Below are positions 1-7,328 of a stretch of 64,000 bases of DNA, in pieces (the first letter of the stretch is position 1; each line of letters begins with the position of its first letter). The translations under genes were made by a program, and so were the position numbers. Origin of the DNA: Halobacteria archaeon HArc-gm2 (GTDB lineage: Archaea > Halobacteriota > Halobacteria > Halobacteriales > Haloarculaceae); assembly GCA_025517465.1 (NCBI GenBank), contig JAOPKE010000001.1:372001-436000 (forward strand), given 5' to 3'. The notes beneath the pieces were generated by a model. The model was not told the DNA's origin. It did not search any database and saw nothing but the letters and a program-made list of their open reading frames with translations.

Positions 1-341
1 TTGCCCGCGTAGTCCCACAGCGCGATGTCGATGGGGCCGATACCCATCCGGTCGTACTTGCGCAGGGCGCGCTTGATCTCCGACCAGTGTTTCTCCCGCT
101 GGAGGGGGTCCTTCCCGACGAGGTAGTCGGCGAAGGTGTTGATCTGGGCGGCGCCGGGGGAGTTGCCGCCGACGTACTCGCCGGTGATCCCCTCGTCGGT
201 GTGGACCGTGACGCCGAACAGTTTGCGTTCGGTGACCGCGCCGGGTTCGTAGACGAGGTTGAACCCGTTCTCGTCGGTGCCCACGTCCGGAATCTCGTAG
301 GCGAACTCGACGCTCTCTATCTTCGTGATTTCGGGCGACAT
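1..341 (-). CDS. Mandelate racemase/muconate lactonizing enzyme family protein (5' part)
   Basis: Only the first 113 codons are in the window; the gene runs off the left edge. The visible part is the N-terminal capping domain of the enolase superfamily, ending in the typical segment GIGPIDIALWDYAG that leads into the barrel. The family abstracts a proton alpha to a carboxylate and includes sugar-acid dehydratases and racemases. The substrate cannot be read because the catalytic barrel residues lie outside. The ATG is at 339-341. On this strand a T-rich box (tttttatcac, around 365-375) lies about 29 nt upstream, which fits a leaderless haloarchaeal promoter. Confidence 0.8.
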   Translation of the reverse strand, partial: MSPEITKIESVEFAYEIPDVGTDENGFNLVYEPGAVTERKLFGVTVHTDEGITGEYVGGNSPGAAQINTFADYLVGKDPLQREKHWSEIKRALRKYDRMGIGPIDIALWDYAG

Positions 342-437
342 ACTAGCCGAGACCGGTGGCGAGGTGATAAAAACAGGGGCGCCGGCCGTTCGGCCGCTCC
401 GGACCGCCTGCGACCCGTGCACAGGTCGTCGCTCGCG

Positions 438-1739
438 TCAGTGCGCCGACTCGGTCACCTCGTGACCCTTCCGCCGGCGGTCGAGCGCGTCCATCACGTA
501 GTTCGCGCTGATGCCGTGAACGACGACGGAGACCAGGACGACGAACCCGAGGATGGCCCAGAGTTCGTCGGCGGCAAGCAGGAGTTCGATCTCCTGGAAC
601 GACGCCTCGTTGAGCGCGTAGGCGAGGTAGTAGAACGAGCCGATCCCCCGGATGCCGAACGCCGAGATGACGAGCCGTTCGGCCATCGAAACGGAGCTGC
701 CGAGGAGGGAGATCATCCCCGCGACGGGCCGGACGACGAAGACGACCACGAGGCCGACCAGCGCACCGGTCCAGGTCAGTGGACCGAGCAACCCACCGGC
801 GATGGCGCCGCCGAACAGTACGAGCACGGCCGCCATCAGCAACCGCTCCGTCGTCACGGCGAAGTCGTGGAGGTCGAAGTAGTAGTCGTGGTCCCACTCG
901 TAGTTCCGGAGGACCAGCGCGGCGACGAACACGGCGATGAACCCGTATCCCCCCATCAGCTCGGCGGCCGCGTACGAGATCAGCGTCGCGGCCAGCGCCT
1001 CGGCGCCCGCCATGACGCGCGCCAGGTCGGTCGTCGCCGGCGAGCCGAAGATGAACCAGGCGAAGACCCGACCGGAGACGTAGCCGATCACCGTGCCGGC
1101 CGCGATCTTGTAGAGCAGTTCGTACAGTGCCCAGTCGGCGAGCCAGGCGAGCGACGACGTGCCGCTGGCGGCGGCCACCGCGATGGCGAGGTACGTGAAC
1201 GGGAACGCCAGCCCGTCGTTGAGGCCCGCTTCCGAGGTCAGCGCGAACCGGATCGTCCCCTCCTGTCTGGTGGCGTCGACGTCCTCGTCGACTTCTTCGG
1301 TCGGCGGCGTCGCCTGGACGTCCGAGGCGAGCACCGGGTCCGTCGGTGCGACGACGGCGCCGAGCAGGATGGCGGTGGCGGTGAGCGTGCGGAGCACGGT
1401 CACCCCGAGCACGGCGGTGACGAAGATGGTGATGGGCATCGCGATCAGGAGCAATCGCCAGGTCGTCGACCAGCCCCGCGGATCGAACGGGCGGTCGATC
1501 TTCAGCCCAGCCCCCATCAGCGCGATGATGACGACCAGTTCCGTCAGGTGTTCGGCGACGAGGACCTGTTCGATCGGGTCCGGGGGCGTCGTCTCCAGGG
1601 GGAGGGCGAACAGGGCGAAGCCGGCGATGACGTACACCAGCGGGAACGACATCGGTTTGTCCGACAGGACGCGAGGCAGCGCGACGGCGCCCATGATCGC
1701 GAGACCGACGAAGAGGAGGGTCACCTCGTAGGAGGCCAT
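438..1739 (-). CDS. Na+/H+ antiporter, CPA1/CPA2-type (cation:proton antiporter)
   Basis: Polytopic membrane protein of 433 residues with about 12 hydrophobic segments. It exchanges Na+ (or K+) for protons across the cytoplasmic membrane. The signature ion-binding regions are present: VVAPTDPVLASD in the middle and LTSEAGLNDGLAFPF soon after, the latter giving the Asn-Asp pair of the family. An acidic loop (EEVDEDVD) separates them. The C-terminus is short, with no TrkA regulatory domain. I chose the ATG at 1739 (MASYEV); an in-frame ATG at 1778 (MKIYVL) would add 13 residues. No operon partner is evident. It may supplement the Mrp antiporter at 48-54 kb. Confidence 0.88.
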   Translation of the reverse strand: MASYEVTLLFVGLAIMGAVALPRVLSDKPMSFPLVYVIAGFALFALPLETTPPDPIEQVLVAEHLTELVVIIALMGAGLKIDRPFDPRGWSTTWRLLLIAMPITIFVTAVLGVTVLRTLTATAILLGAVVAPTDPVLASDVQATPPTEEVDEDVDATRQEGTIRFALTSEAGLNDGLAFPFTYLAIAVAAASGTSSLAWLADWALYELLYKIAAGTVIGYVSGRVFAWFIFGSPATTDLARVMAGAEALAATLISYAAAELMGGYGFIAVFVAALVLRNYEWDHDYYFDLHDFAVTTERLLMAAVLVLFGGAIAGGLLGPLTWTGALVGLVVVFVVRPVAGMISLLGSSVSMAERLVISAFGIRGIGSFYYLAYALNEASFQEIELLLAADELWAILGFVVLVSVVVHGISANYVMDALDRRRKGHEVTESAH

Positions 1740-1888
1740 TGACACGGAATAGTAGTCAACCAACACGTAAATCTTCATTGACCTGTCAAACTTCGGATCC
1801 AGGGGGACGGGCCTTCGTCGCGGAGGCGACGCGCGTGGAACCGTCGCCCGGTACGAACGAATAAGTGACAGACGGCACAAGGGTACGT

Positions 1889-2176
1889 ATGGTTCGATTC
1901 ACCCTGTTCGAGGTCAACCTGGACGGTGCGGAGTTCAACGCCGCGGCCCCATTCAGCGGGGCCGACGCCGAGAGCGCCACGGAGGGCGTCGGTGAGACGA
2001 TCGAGGAGCGACTCCAGGGAGACGCGGAGCCGTCGGGTGTCGGGACGTCGCCCGCCGCACTCTTCGCGGGCCTCGTCCTCGCGGCCGGCGCCATCGCGCT
2101 CGGCCGGAAACTGCTTTCCCGCAGTCGTTCCGACCACTCGGACGCCGAAGCGACCGAGCGGGTCCCGGCGCTCTAG
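1889..2176 (+). CDS. Small single-pass membrane protein, haloarchaeal hypothetical
   Basis: 95 residues. The acidic N-terminal half (residues 1-55) is followed by one hydrophobic segment near residues 58-75 (AALFAGLVLAAGAIALG) and a basic then acidic tail, which suggests a single-pass membrane anchor. No family is recognised. The ATG at 1889 is preferred over an upstream in-frame start because an A/T-rich box (gaataagtg, about 1858-1866) sits about 28 nt before it, as in leaderless haloarchaeal genes. It is transcribed divergently from the antiporter. Confidence 0.6.
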   Translation: MVRFTLFEVNLDGAEFNAAAPFSGADAESATEGVGETIEERLQGDAEPSGVGTSPAALFAGLVLAAGAIALGRKLLSRSRSDHSDAEATERVPAL

Positions 2177-2213
2177 GGAGAAGGCATATCCCGACTGACA
2201 CCAAAACGGTGGT

Positions 2214-3164
2214 ATGGGACTGTATCGGAGCGTCCAGGCCGTCGCGAACGCGTCAGGCGACGGTCCTATCGACTGGAACGCCGTCGCCGAGGCGGCCAAG
2301 GGGTCGGTCGCACCCGGCTCTGTCGACCTGTCCGAGGCGGAACGCGAGGGCTACGCGGGGGACGTCCGCGACGCCCGCGACCGTGTCAGCGACGTCGCCG
2401 CGGTGGAGTTCGACCTCCCCGGGACCGTCGAGGTCCAGGACCGCCACCACTGGATCGACGCCAACGTGACGACGTTCGAGCGCCTCATGCGCCCGCTCGA
2501 ACAGCAGGCGAAGTTCATGCCCGGCCTCGCCCGCCTCGCCAACACCGGGTCGATGGCCTTCGCGCTCTCCTTCCTCGGTAACAACGTGCTCGGTCAGTAC
2601 GACCCGCTCCTCCTGGCCGAGGCCGACGACCACGCGCTGTACTTCGTCCACCCGAACATCGAGCGCGTCGCTGGGCAACTCGACGTGAACCGGGACCGAT
2701 TCCGCCGGTGGATCGCCTTCCACGAGGTGGCCCACGCCGCCGAGTTCGGCGCCGCGCCGTGGCTCTCGACCCACCTCGAGGAGACGATGGAGGAGACCAT
2801 CGGCGCGCTGACCGACGGGCGTCTGGACCGCGACTCGCTGGGCGAACTCGACACGACGATGACCGCCGTCGAGGGGTACGCCGAACTCGTCATGGACCGG
2901 GCGTTCGACGACGAGTACGACGACCTCCGGGCGAAACTGGAGGCCCGCCGGAGCGGTCGCGGACCGATCGCGATGCTCGTCCGCCGCCTGCTCGGCCTGG
3001 GCATGAAGCGTCGCCAGTACGAGCGAGGCAAGGCCTTCTTCGACGTCGTCGCAGACGAACGCGGCGTCGCGGGCGCGAGCAAGGTCTGGGAGGACCCCTC
3101 GCACCTCCCGACCGACGAGGAACTCGACCACCCCCGGCTCTGGCTCGGACGAGTCGCGGAGTAA
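2214..3164 (+). CDS. Zinc-dependent metalloprotease, DUF2342/zincin_2 family
   Basis: 316 residues. It contains the metal-binding helix HEVAH (in AFHEVAHAAEF, about residue 170) followed by a downstream acidic helix (MEETIGAL), which marks the zincin fold of the DUF2342 family. The family was first noted as 'coenzyme F420 biosynthesis-associated' by co-occurrence; its substrate is unknown. There is no signal peptide or clear transmembrane helix. A basic segment (RRLLGLGMKRRQYERG) lies near the C-terminus. It stands 102 bp before the proteasome operon in the same direction, but the palindromic promoter between them argues for separate transcription. Confidence 0.82.
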   Translation: MGLYRSVQAVANASGDGPIDWNAVAEAAKGSVAPGSVDLSEAEREGYAGDVRDARDRVSDVAAVEFDLPGTVEVQDRHHWIDANVTTFERLMRPLEQQAKFMPGLARLANTGSMAFALSFLGNNVLGQYDPLLLAEADDHALYFVHPNIERVAGQLDVNRDRFRRWIAFHEVAHAAEFGAAPWLSTHLEETMEETIGALTDGRLDRDSLGELDTTMTAVEGYAELVMDRAFDDEYDDLRAKLEARRSGRGPIAMLVRRLLGLGMKRRQYERGKAFFDVVADERGVAGASKVWEDPSHLPTDEELDHPRLWLGRVAE

Positions 3165-3214
3165 CTCCTGGTTCGTCGTCCCTCGCGTTCGATACCCGGT
3201 CGTCTCAGCTCACC

Positions 3215-3234
3215 AGCTAAAATATATTTTAGCT
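3215..3234. promoter_or_regulatory. Perfect 20-bp AT-rich palindrome before the proteasome operon
   Basis: agctaaaatatattttagct is identical to its own reverse complement. It lies about 33-52 nt upstream of the first ATG of the proteasome beta gene, in otherwise GC-rich DNA. The centre (aatatatt) and the following acatatttt can act as TATA-like elements, so the palindrome probably overlaps the basal promoter. Inference: a dimeric regulator binding here would block or recruit TBP/TFB and control the operon. Confidence 0.6.
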
Positions 3235-3266
3235 AACATATTTTCCACCCCTGCCCGAAGACCGGG

Positions 3267-3992
3267 GTGATGACGCGACCAGAACTGCGACCGAACTCAC
3301 CCGCACGATCGATTGGCTCGCCAGCAGACGCCGAACTGATCCCCGGAGCATCCATAGCGAAACGTCCGTCGTCCGGTAGTCAGGCGAACGACGTGTCGCT
3401 CGACGCTCCGAGATTCGAAACCGGGACGACCATCGTCGCGCTGCGAGCGGCGGACGGCGTCGTGATGGCCGCCGACCAGCGCATGAGCCTTGGCGGTCAG
3501 TTCACAGCGAACAAGGACGTCCAGAAGATAGAACAGGTCCACCCGACGGCGACGATGGCCATCGCCGGGTCCGTCGGCCCAGCACAGGACCTGATCCGGT
3601 CGCTCCGGGCCGAGGCGAGCCTGTACGAATCGCGACGCGACGAACCCATGAGTATGACGGCGCTCTCGAACGCCGCCGGAGCGCTCGTTCGAGGCCTGCC
3701 CGTCGCCCCGCTGCTCGCCGGCGTCGACGAGTCAGGTGGACACGTGTTCGAACTCGACGGGGGCGGAAGCGTGATGGCGGATAGCTACGCCGCGGGCGGC
3801 AGCGGAATGCAGGTCGCTTACGGCGTGCTCGAACGGCGTGTCGACGCCGACGCGGACGTCGAGGCGGCCGCCGACACGGCCGTCGCTGCCGTCGAGGCGG
3901 CGTGCGAACGAGACACGGCCAGCGGTAACGGGGTCACTCTCACCACGGTCACCCGCGACGGAGTCGCCTTCGACGAACGGAGGGCCAGCTAA
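3267..3992 (+). CDS. psmB: Proteasome beta subunit (divergent paralogue)
   Basis: 241 residues with an unusually long propeptide. Cleavage at ETG|TTIV would expose Thr54 as the catalytic N-terminal threonine. The mature chain keeps Asp17 (AADQR) and the lysine of KDVQK, equivalent to Lys33 but shifted by one residue. It also keeps the C-terminal SGNG segment. It forms the inner rings of the 20S particle, which degrades unfolded proteins delivered by PAN/Cdc48-type ATPases. The sequence differs clearly from the main haloarchaeal PsmB (for example GGSGMQVAYGVLE instead of the usual GSGSQYALGVLE form), so it is probably an accessory beta subunit. The stop codon TAA at 3990-3992 overlaps the alpha-subunit ATG. 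The start is either 3267 or 3270. Confidence 0.88.
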   Translation: MMTRPELRPNSPARSIGSPADAELIPGASIAKRPSSGSQANDVSLDAPRFETGTTIVALRAADGVVMAADQRMSLGGQFTANKDVQKIEQVHPTATMAIAGSVGPAQDLIRSLRAEASLYESRRDEPMSMTALSNAAGALVRGLPVAPLLAGVDESGGHVFELDGGGSVMADSYAAGGSGMQVAYGVLERRVDADADVEAAADTAVAAVEAACERDTASGNGVTLTTVTRDGVAFDERRAS

Positions 3993-4720
3993 TGCAGTCC
4001 GATCGCCAGCGTGCCTACGACCGGGGCAGTACCATCTTCTCGCCGGACGGGCGCCTCTACCAGGTCGAGTACGCACGCGAGGCCGTCGAACGCGGGAGTT
4101 CGACCGTCGGCGTTCGCACGAACGAGGGCGTCGTTCTCGCGACGCACAGGCGCCGCCGGTCGTCACTGGTCGAACCGGAGAGCATCGAGAAACTCCACGA
4201 CGTGGACGGGCGCCTGGGAATGGCCACGGCGGGTCACGTCGCGGACGGCCGCCATCTCGTCGACTACGGCCGACAGTACGCCCAGCGCGAGCGCCTGCGG
4301 TACGGGGAAGCCCCGGGCGTGGAACCCGTCGCGAAAGCTCTCGCCGACTACGTCCAGGAGTCGACTCAGACCGGTGGAACCCGGCCATTCGGGGCGGCAG
4401 TGCTTCTCGGGGGTGCCGTCGACGCCGTTCCATCCCTCTACGAACTCGACCCGTCTGGGACGCCCACCGAGTGGCGGGCGACGGCCGTCGGCGCCGGGAG
4501 CGAGGCGATTCGATCGCACCTCGAAGCCGAGTACGACCGGGACGCCGACGTCGAGACCAGATTCACGCTGGCACTCCGGTCGCTCGCCGAGGGAATCGAC
4601 CGCGACCTGACGGCGTCGGACCTCGACCTCGCGTCCGTCGACGCCGACGGGTTCGAATCGTTCGACCGGGGCCGCCGCCAGCGTGCACTCGACGAGGCCG
4701 GGCTCTCCCAGGCGTCGTAA
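3992..4720 (+). CDS. psmA: Proteasome alpha subunit (divergent paralogue)
   Basis: 242 residues. The alpha-type N-terminal extension is well preserved (AYDRGSTIFSPDGRLYQVEYAREA), which supplies the H0 helix that gates the outer ring. The DPSGT turn and the GTRPFGAAVLLGG strand of alpha subunits follow. The central strand reads ATHRRRRSSLVE, more basic than usual alpha subunits. The acidic C-terminal tail typical of haloarchaeal PsmA is short here, and the HbYX-pocket lysine was not assigned. It overlaps the beta gene by one base, so the two are co-translated and presumably co-assembled. It is likely a second, condition-specific 20S particle or ring component. Confidence 0.88.
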   Translation: MQSDRQRAYDRGSTIFSPDGRLYQVEYAREAVERGSSTVGVRTNEGVVLATHRRRRSSLVEPESIEKLHDVDGRLGMATAGHVADGRHLVDYGRQYAQRERLRYGEAPGVEPVAKALADYVQESTQTGGTRPFGAAVLLGGAVDAVPSLYELDPSGTPTEWRATAVGAGSEAIRSHLEAEYDRDADVETRFTLALRSLAEGIDRDLTASDLDLASVDADGFESFDRGRRQRALDEAGLSQAS

Positions 4721-4732
4721 GCCGGTTACCGC

Positions 4733-5758
4733 TCACGCAGTGGCGTCGTCTTCTCGCATCTCGTCGGCGGGCCCATTCTCGCCACCTGCCGAACCGGTGG
4801 CGTCCGAGTTCGCACGGTTCGAGCCGAGACCGGCGTCGCTAACGGTGCGTCGACGGTGTTCGACGACGTTTCCGTCGACGGAAACGTACAGGTCGAGGAC
4901 GTCGTTGTCGAGACGAGTACTGACCAGTACGCACCATGGCTCGCGTGAGACGACGTGTTCGCGCCACTCGGGGCCGACGTTCCACACCGGCCGGTCGCGG
5001 ACGTCCTCGTCGTGGTCACGGTAGAACGAGACGACGGCGGGGTGGTCGAGGACTGTCAGCGACAGCGGACAGCGGAGGTCCCTCCCGCACCCCTCGCAGT
5101 CGAAGGTCGCCTGCACCGGTCCATGTGCCGTTTCGTCCCGGTCCCGCTCGTCGCCGTCCGCGAGTTCGCTTCCGGACGCGGGTTCGACAGCCACGGTGAC
5201 TGCTCCCCCGCAGTCCGGACAGATGCCGTCGCCGTACGAGCGGATCCGGTGGCGATAGAACGTGTCGAGCGCGGCCGGGAGCGACCCGTCGTCTCGCGTG
5301 GCGTATCCACTGGGCGGAAGTGACAGGCCCAGTATCGGCGTCTCACAGTCCTCGCAGGCAACCTCCGTCACGTTGTCCGCCGCGTGCGCGATGAGACTGG
5401 TCTCCTGGCAGAACGGGCATCGTTCGTCGAGTTCGACCGGACCGACGTCCACGCTATCGGTGTAGACGCCGGCACGAATTCCGCGCGCGACTTCCCGGCC
5501 GGCCGAGGTCAGTTCGTACCTGTCGTCCGCGCGCTTGCGGACGAAATGGCCGTCCAGTTGCCGGAGGTGATAGGCGAAACCGGCAGAGGTGTCGACGCCG
5601 CTGGCGTCGTGCAGTTCGGAGAAGGGCTGTGGTCCGTCGGCGGCGAGCGCCCGGAGGACGGCGGTCCGCGCCTCGTCGCCGAGGCCCTGGAACGCGTCGC
5701 TCGGCGTGAACACGTCCGTCTCGGCCGCGTCCTCGTCGTCCTCCAGGTGGTCGGTCAC
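4733..5758 (-). CDS. ArsR-like winged-helix regulator with two zinc ribbons
   Basis: 341 residues, GTG start at 5758. An N-terminal winged helix (about residues 20-95; DAFQGLGDEARTAVLRAL, then LRQLDGHFVRK) is followed by two four-cysteine zinc ribbons: CPFC with CEDC (about 125-150) and CPDC with CEGC (about 185-240). The C-terminal region holds a beta-rich segment (CVLVSTRLDNDVLDLYVSVDG) and a low-complexity tail. This layout is a known haloarchaeal HTH/zinc-ribbon family of unknown effector. The gene converges on the proteasome operon with 12 bp between the stop codons. Transcriptional control is inferred from the fold only. Confidence 0.78.
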   Translation of the reverse strand: MTDHLEDDEDAAETDVFTPSDAFQGLGDEARTAVLRALAADGPQPFSELHDASGVDTSAGFAYHLRQLDGHFVRKRADDRYELTSAGREVARGIRAGVYTDSVDVGPVELDERCPFCQETSLIAHAADNVTEVACEDCETPILGLSLPPSGYATRDDGSLPAALDTFYRHRIRSYGDGICPDCGGAVTVAVEPASGSELADGDERDRDETAHGPVQATFDCEGCGRDLRCPLSLTVLDHPAVVSFYRDHDEDVRDRPVWNVGPEWREHVVSREPWCVLVSTRLDNDVLDLYVSVDGNVVEHRRRTVSDAGLGSNRANSDATGSAGGENGPADEMREDDATA

Positions 5759-5878
5759 GTCACGGAACTGTGGCCGGCGGACGCAAAGAGCTATCGGCGG
5801 GTACGCGAGCCGTAGCGGCTACCGTCCGTGCGATAGCAACGAGCCCGGTGGTGGCGCCTCTCTCGGCTCTGGCCCCGT

Positions 5879-6106
5879 CTACCGCCGTCTGCGGGGGCCC
5901 ATCCCCATGCTGTCCGGGAACACCCACCACGCGAGTGCGGCCCCGACGGCGGAGCCAGCCAGAAACGCCCCGGCCATCGTCGTCGCGCCGCCGTCGCCTG
6001 CCAGCACGACCAGGGCCATCGACGCGCCGACGAACAGCGAGAACCCGACGCGGAGGCGAAAGAGGAACTGTTCGCGCTCCTCGTCGGTGATGGACGGGCC
6101 GACCAT
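5879..6106 (-). CDS. Two-helix small membrane protein
   Basis: 75 residues. A short acidic N-terminus precedes two hydrophobic segments (FRLRVGFSLFVGASMALVVLA, then AGAFLAGSAVGAALAWWVF) and a basic RRRR tail. The basic tail suggests a cytoplasmic C-terminus. Its start codon at 6104-6106 overlaps the stop of the NTF2-like gene, so the two are translationally coupled. The function is unknown. Confidence 0.6.
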   Translation of the reverse strand: MVGPSITDEEREQFLFRLRVGFSLFVGASMALVVLAGDGGATTMAGAFLAGSAVGAALAWWVFPDSMGMGPRRRR

Positions 6107-6531
6107 CAGATATCGCCCGCCGTGGAGACGTGCATCCCGACGACGCGCCAGTCGCCGTCGACGGCTGGGTCGTCGGCACCACCGCGACGTTCGAGCGTCC
6201 CGCTCCAGCGCGTCTCGAACTCGAACCGTATCGGGGGGTCGGAACCGGTCCAGCCCACGAACACCTCGTCCGAGAACCAGGCGTGATCGTCGCGTTCTGT
6301 GACTCGCAGCGCACGACTGTCGACCGTCCAGCCGCTGGTCGTCTCGGTCTGTTCGCGCAGTCCGTCGGCCACCGCCTCCCCGCCGACGAGTCGCTCGGAG
6401 ATGCCGAACTTGACCAGGTCCTCGTCGTCCGCGAAGAACGGTCCCAGCGGGTCACCGTTGCGGAGCGCGTCGTAGTACGCGCGGACCGTCTCCCGCGCGC
6501 TGGACTCCGTCCCGACGGCGTCGTCGCTCAT
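6106..6531 (-). CDS. NTF2-like/SnoaL-like domain protein
   Basis: 141 residues with the cone-shaped NTF2-like fold pattern: an N-terminal helix (ARETVRAYYDALRNGD), a short acidic loop (FFADDEDLVKFG), then alternating beta strands ending in GDWRVVGMHVS. Members bind small hydrophobic ligands or act as calcium/oligomerisation modules; no catalytic residue can be assigned. It heads a two-gene unit with the small membrane protein downstream. Confidence 0.68.
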   Translation of the reverse strand: MSDDAVGTESSARETVRAYYDALRNGDPLGPFFADDEDLVKFGISERLVGGEAVADGLREQTETTSGWTVDSRALRVTERDDHAWFSDEVFVGWTGSDPPIRFEFETRWSGTLERRGGADDPAVDGDWRVVGMHVSTAGDI

Positions 6532-6561
6532 ACGATATCAGAGTAATCCCGGCGGTATAAA

Positions 6562-7107
6562 TCAGTAGAATCCGCGGTCGACGTCCTCCTCGACCACGTC
6601 GTCGAACTCGGCTTCGAGCAGTTCCTCGGCCTCTTCGAAGGTGTCGGCCAGGTCGTCCATCTGCTCGGGGCGGTCGTACTGGTCGAACTCCATCGGGCCG
6701 TAGGCCGGCGAGTCCATCGCGTCCATCACGTCCTCGAAGAGGGCGTCCGGGGTCGTCGGCGCGTCGGCGTGGGCCTCCAGTACGCTCTCCAGTTTCCCGG
6801 CCACCGCCTCGGCTTCGTCCTCGTCTTCGACGGGCTGCTGGACGCCGAACCCACCCGCGCCTCGGTCGGGAAAGAGCGGCTCGAGTTCGTCGTCGATCTT
6901 CCGGGCGACCTGTGACCCGACGCCCTGGACCTCGAAGGGGTTCTTCGCGTAGGTCTTCAGCTGGAAGACGCCGGCCGAGGGGTGGCCCAGGTAAAGGTCC
7001 TCGCCGATACCGCTCGCGCGGTCCCCGCCCACCGCGCGCCACTGCCCGGCGTCGGCGTTCGATTCGACCACGTCGTCGAGGATGTCCTGCCAGTCGCGAA
7101 CGCGCAT
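6562..7107 (-). CDS. Haloarchaeal conserved hypothetical protein, acidic
   Basis: 181 residues, soluble and strongly acidic, especially after residue 85. The N-terminal 80 residues look like a small mixed fold (YLGHPSAGVFQLKTYAKNPF, then VGSQVARKIDDEL). The remainder is helical with many Asp and Glu. No enzyme motif is visible. The start at 7107 gives MRVRDWQ. It is divergent from the DUF4129 module across about 220 bp. Confidence 0.6.
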   Translation of the reverse strand: MRVRDWQDILDDVVESNADAGQWRAVGGDRASGIGEDLYLGHPSAGVFQLKTYAKNPFEVQGVGSQVARKIDDELEPLFPDRGAGGFGVQQPVEDEDEAEAVAGKLESVLEAHADAPTTPDALFEDVMDAMDSPAYGPMEFDQYDRPEQMDDLADTFEEAEELLEAEFDDVVEEDVDRGFY

Positions 7108-7328
7108 AGATATCGCATGCGTCCCGGCAGAAAAGTACGTGTCGGTTCCCGCGACGGCGCGCTCCAGGCGACCGTCGACTGCACAGCCAGCATCGAGACC
7201 CGTGGCTTCTTTACCACCGAAAGTGACAGTGGGACTAGTTCCAGTACGCCGCCGTTCGGTCGGTCTCCCGTCGTGGGTGCGGGAGTCAGACGAGCGAGCG
7301 CCGAATCGGCGGCGTGCACACTACGCCA

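Noticed and set aside
87-1742. Long 551-codon plus-strand ORF opposite the Na+/H+ antiporter
   Set aside because: It is the antisense shadow of a clear membrane transporter gene in GC-rich DNA; its composition (Asp/Glu/Arg/Gly/His) fits no fold.
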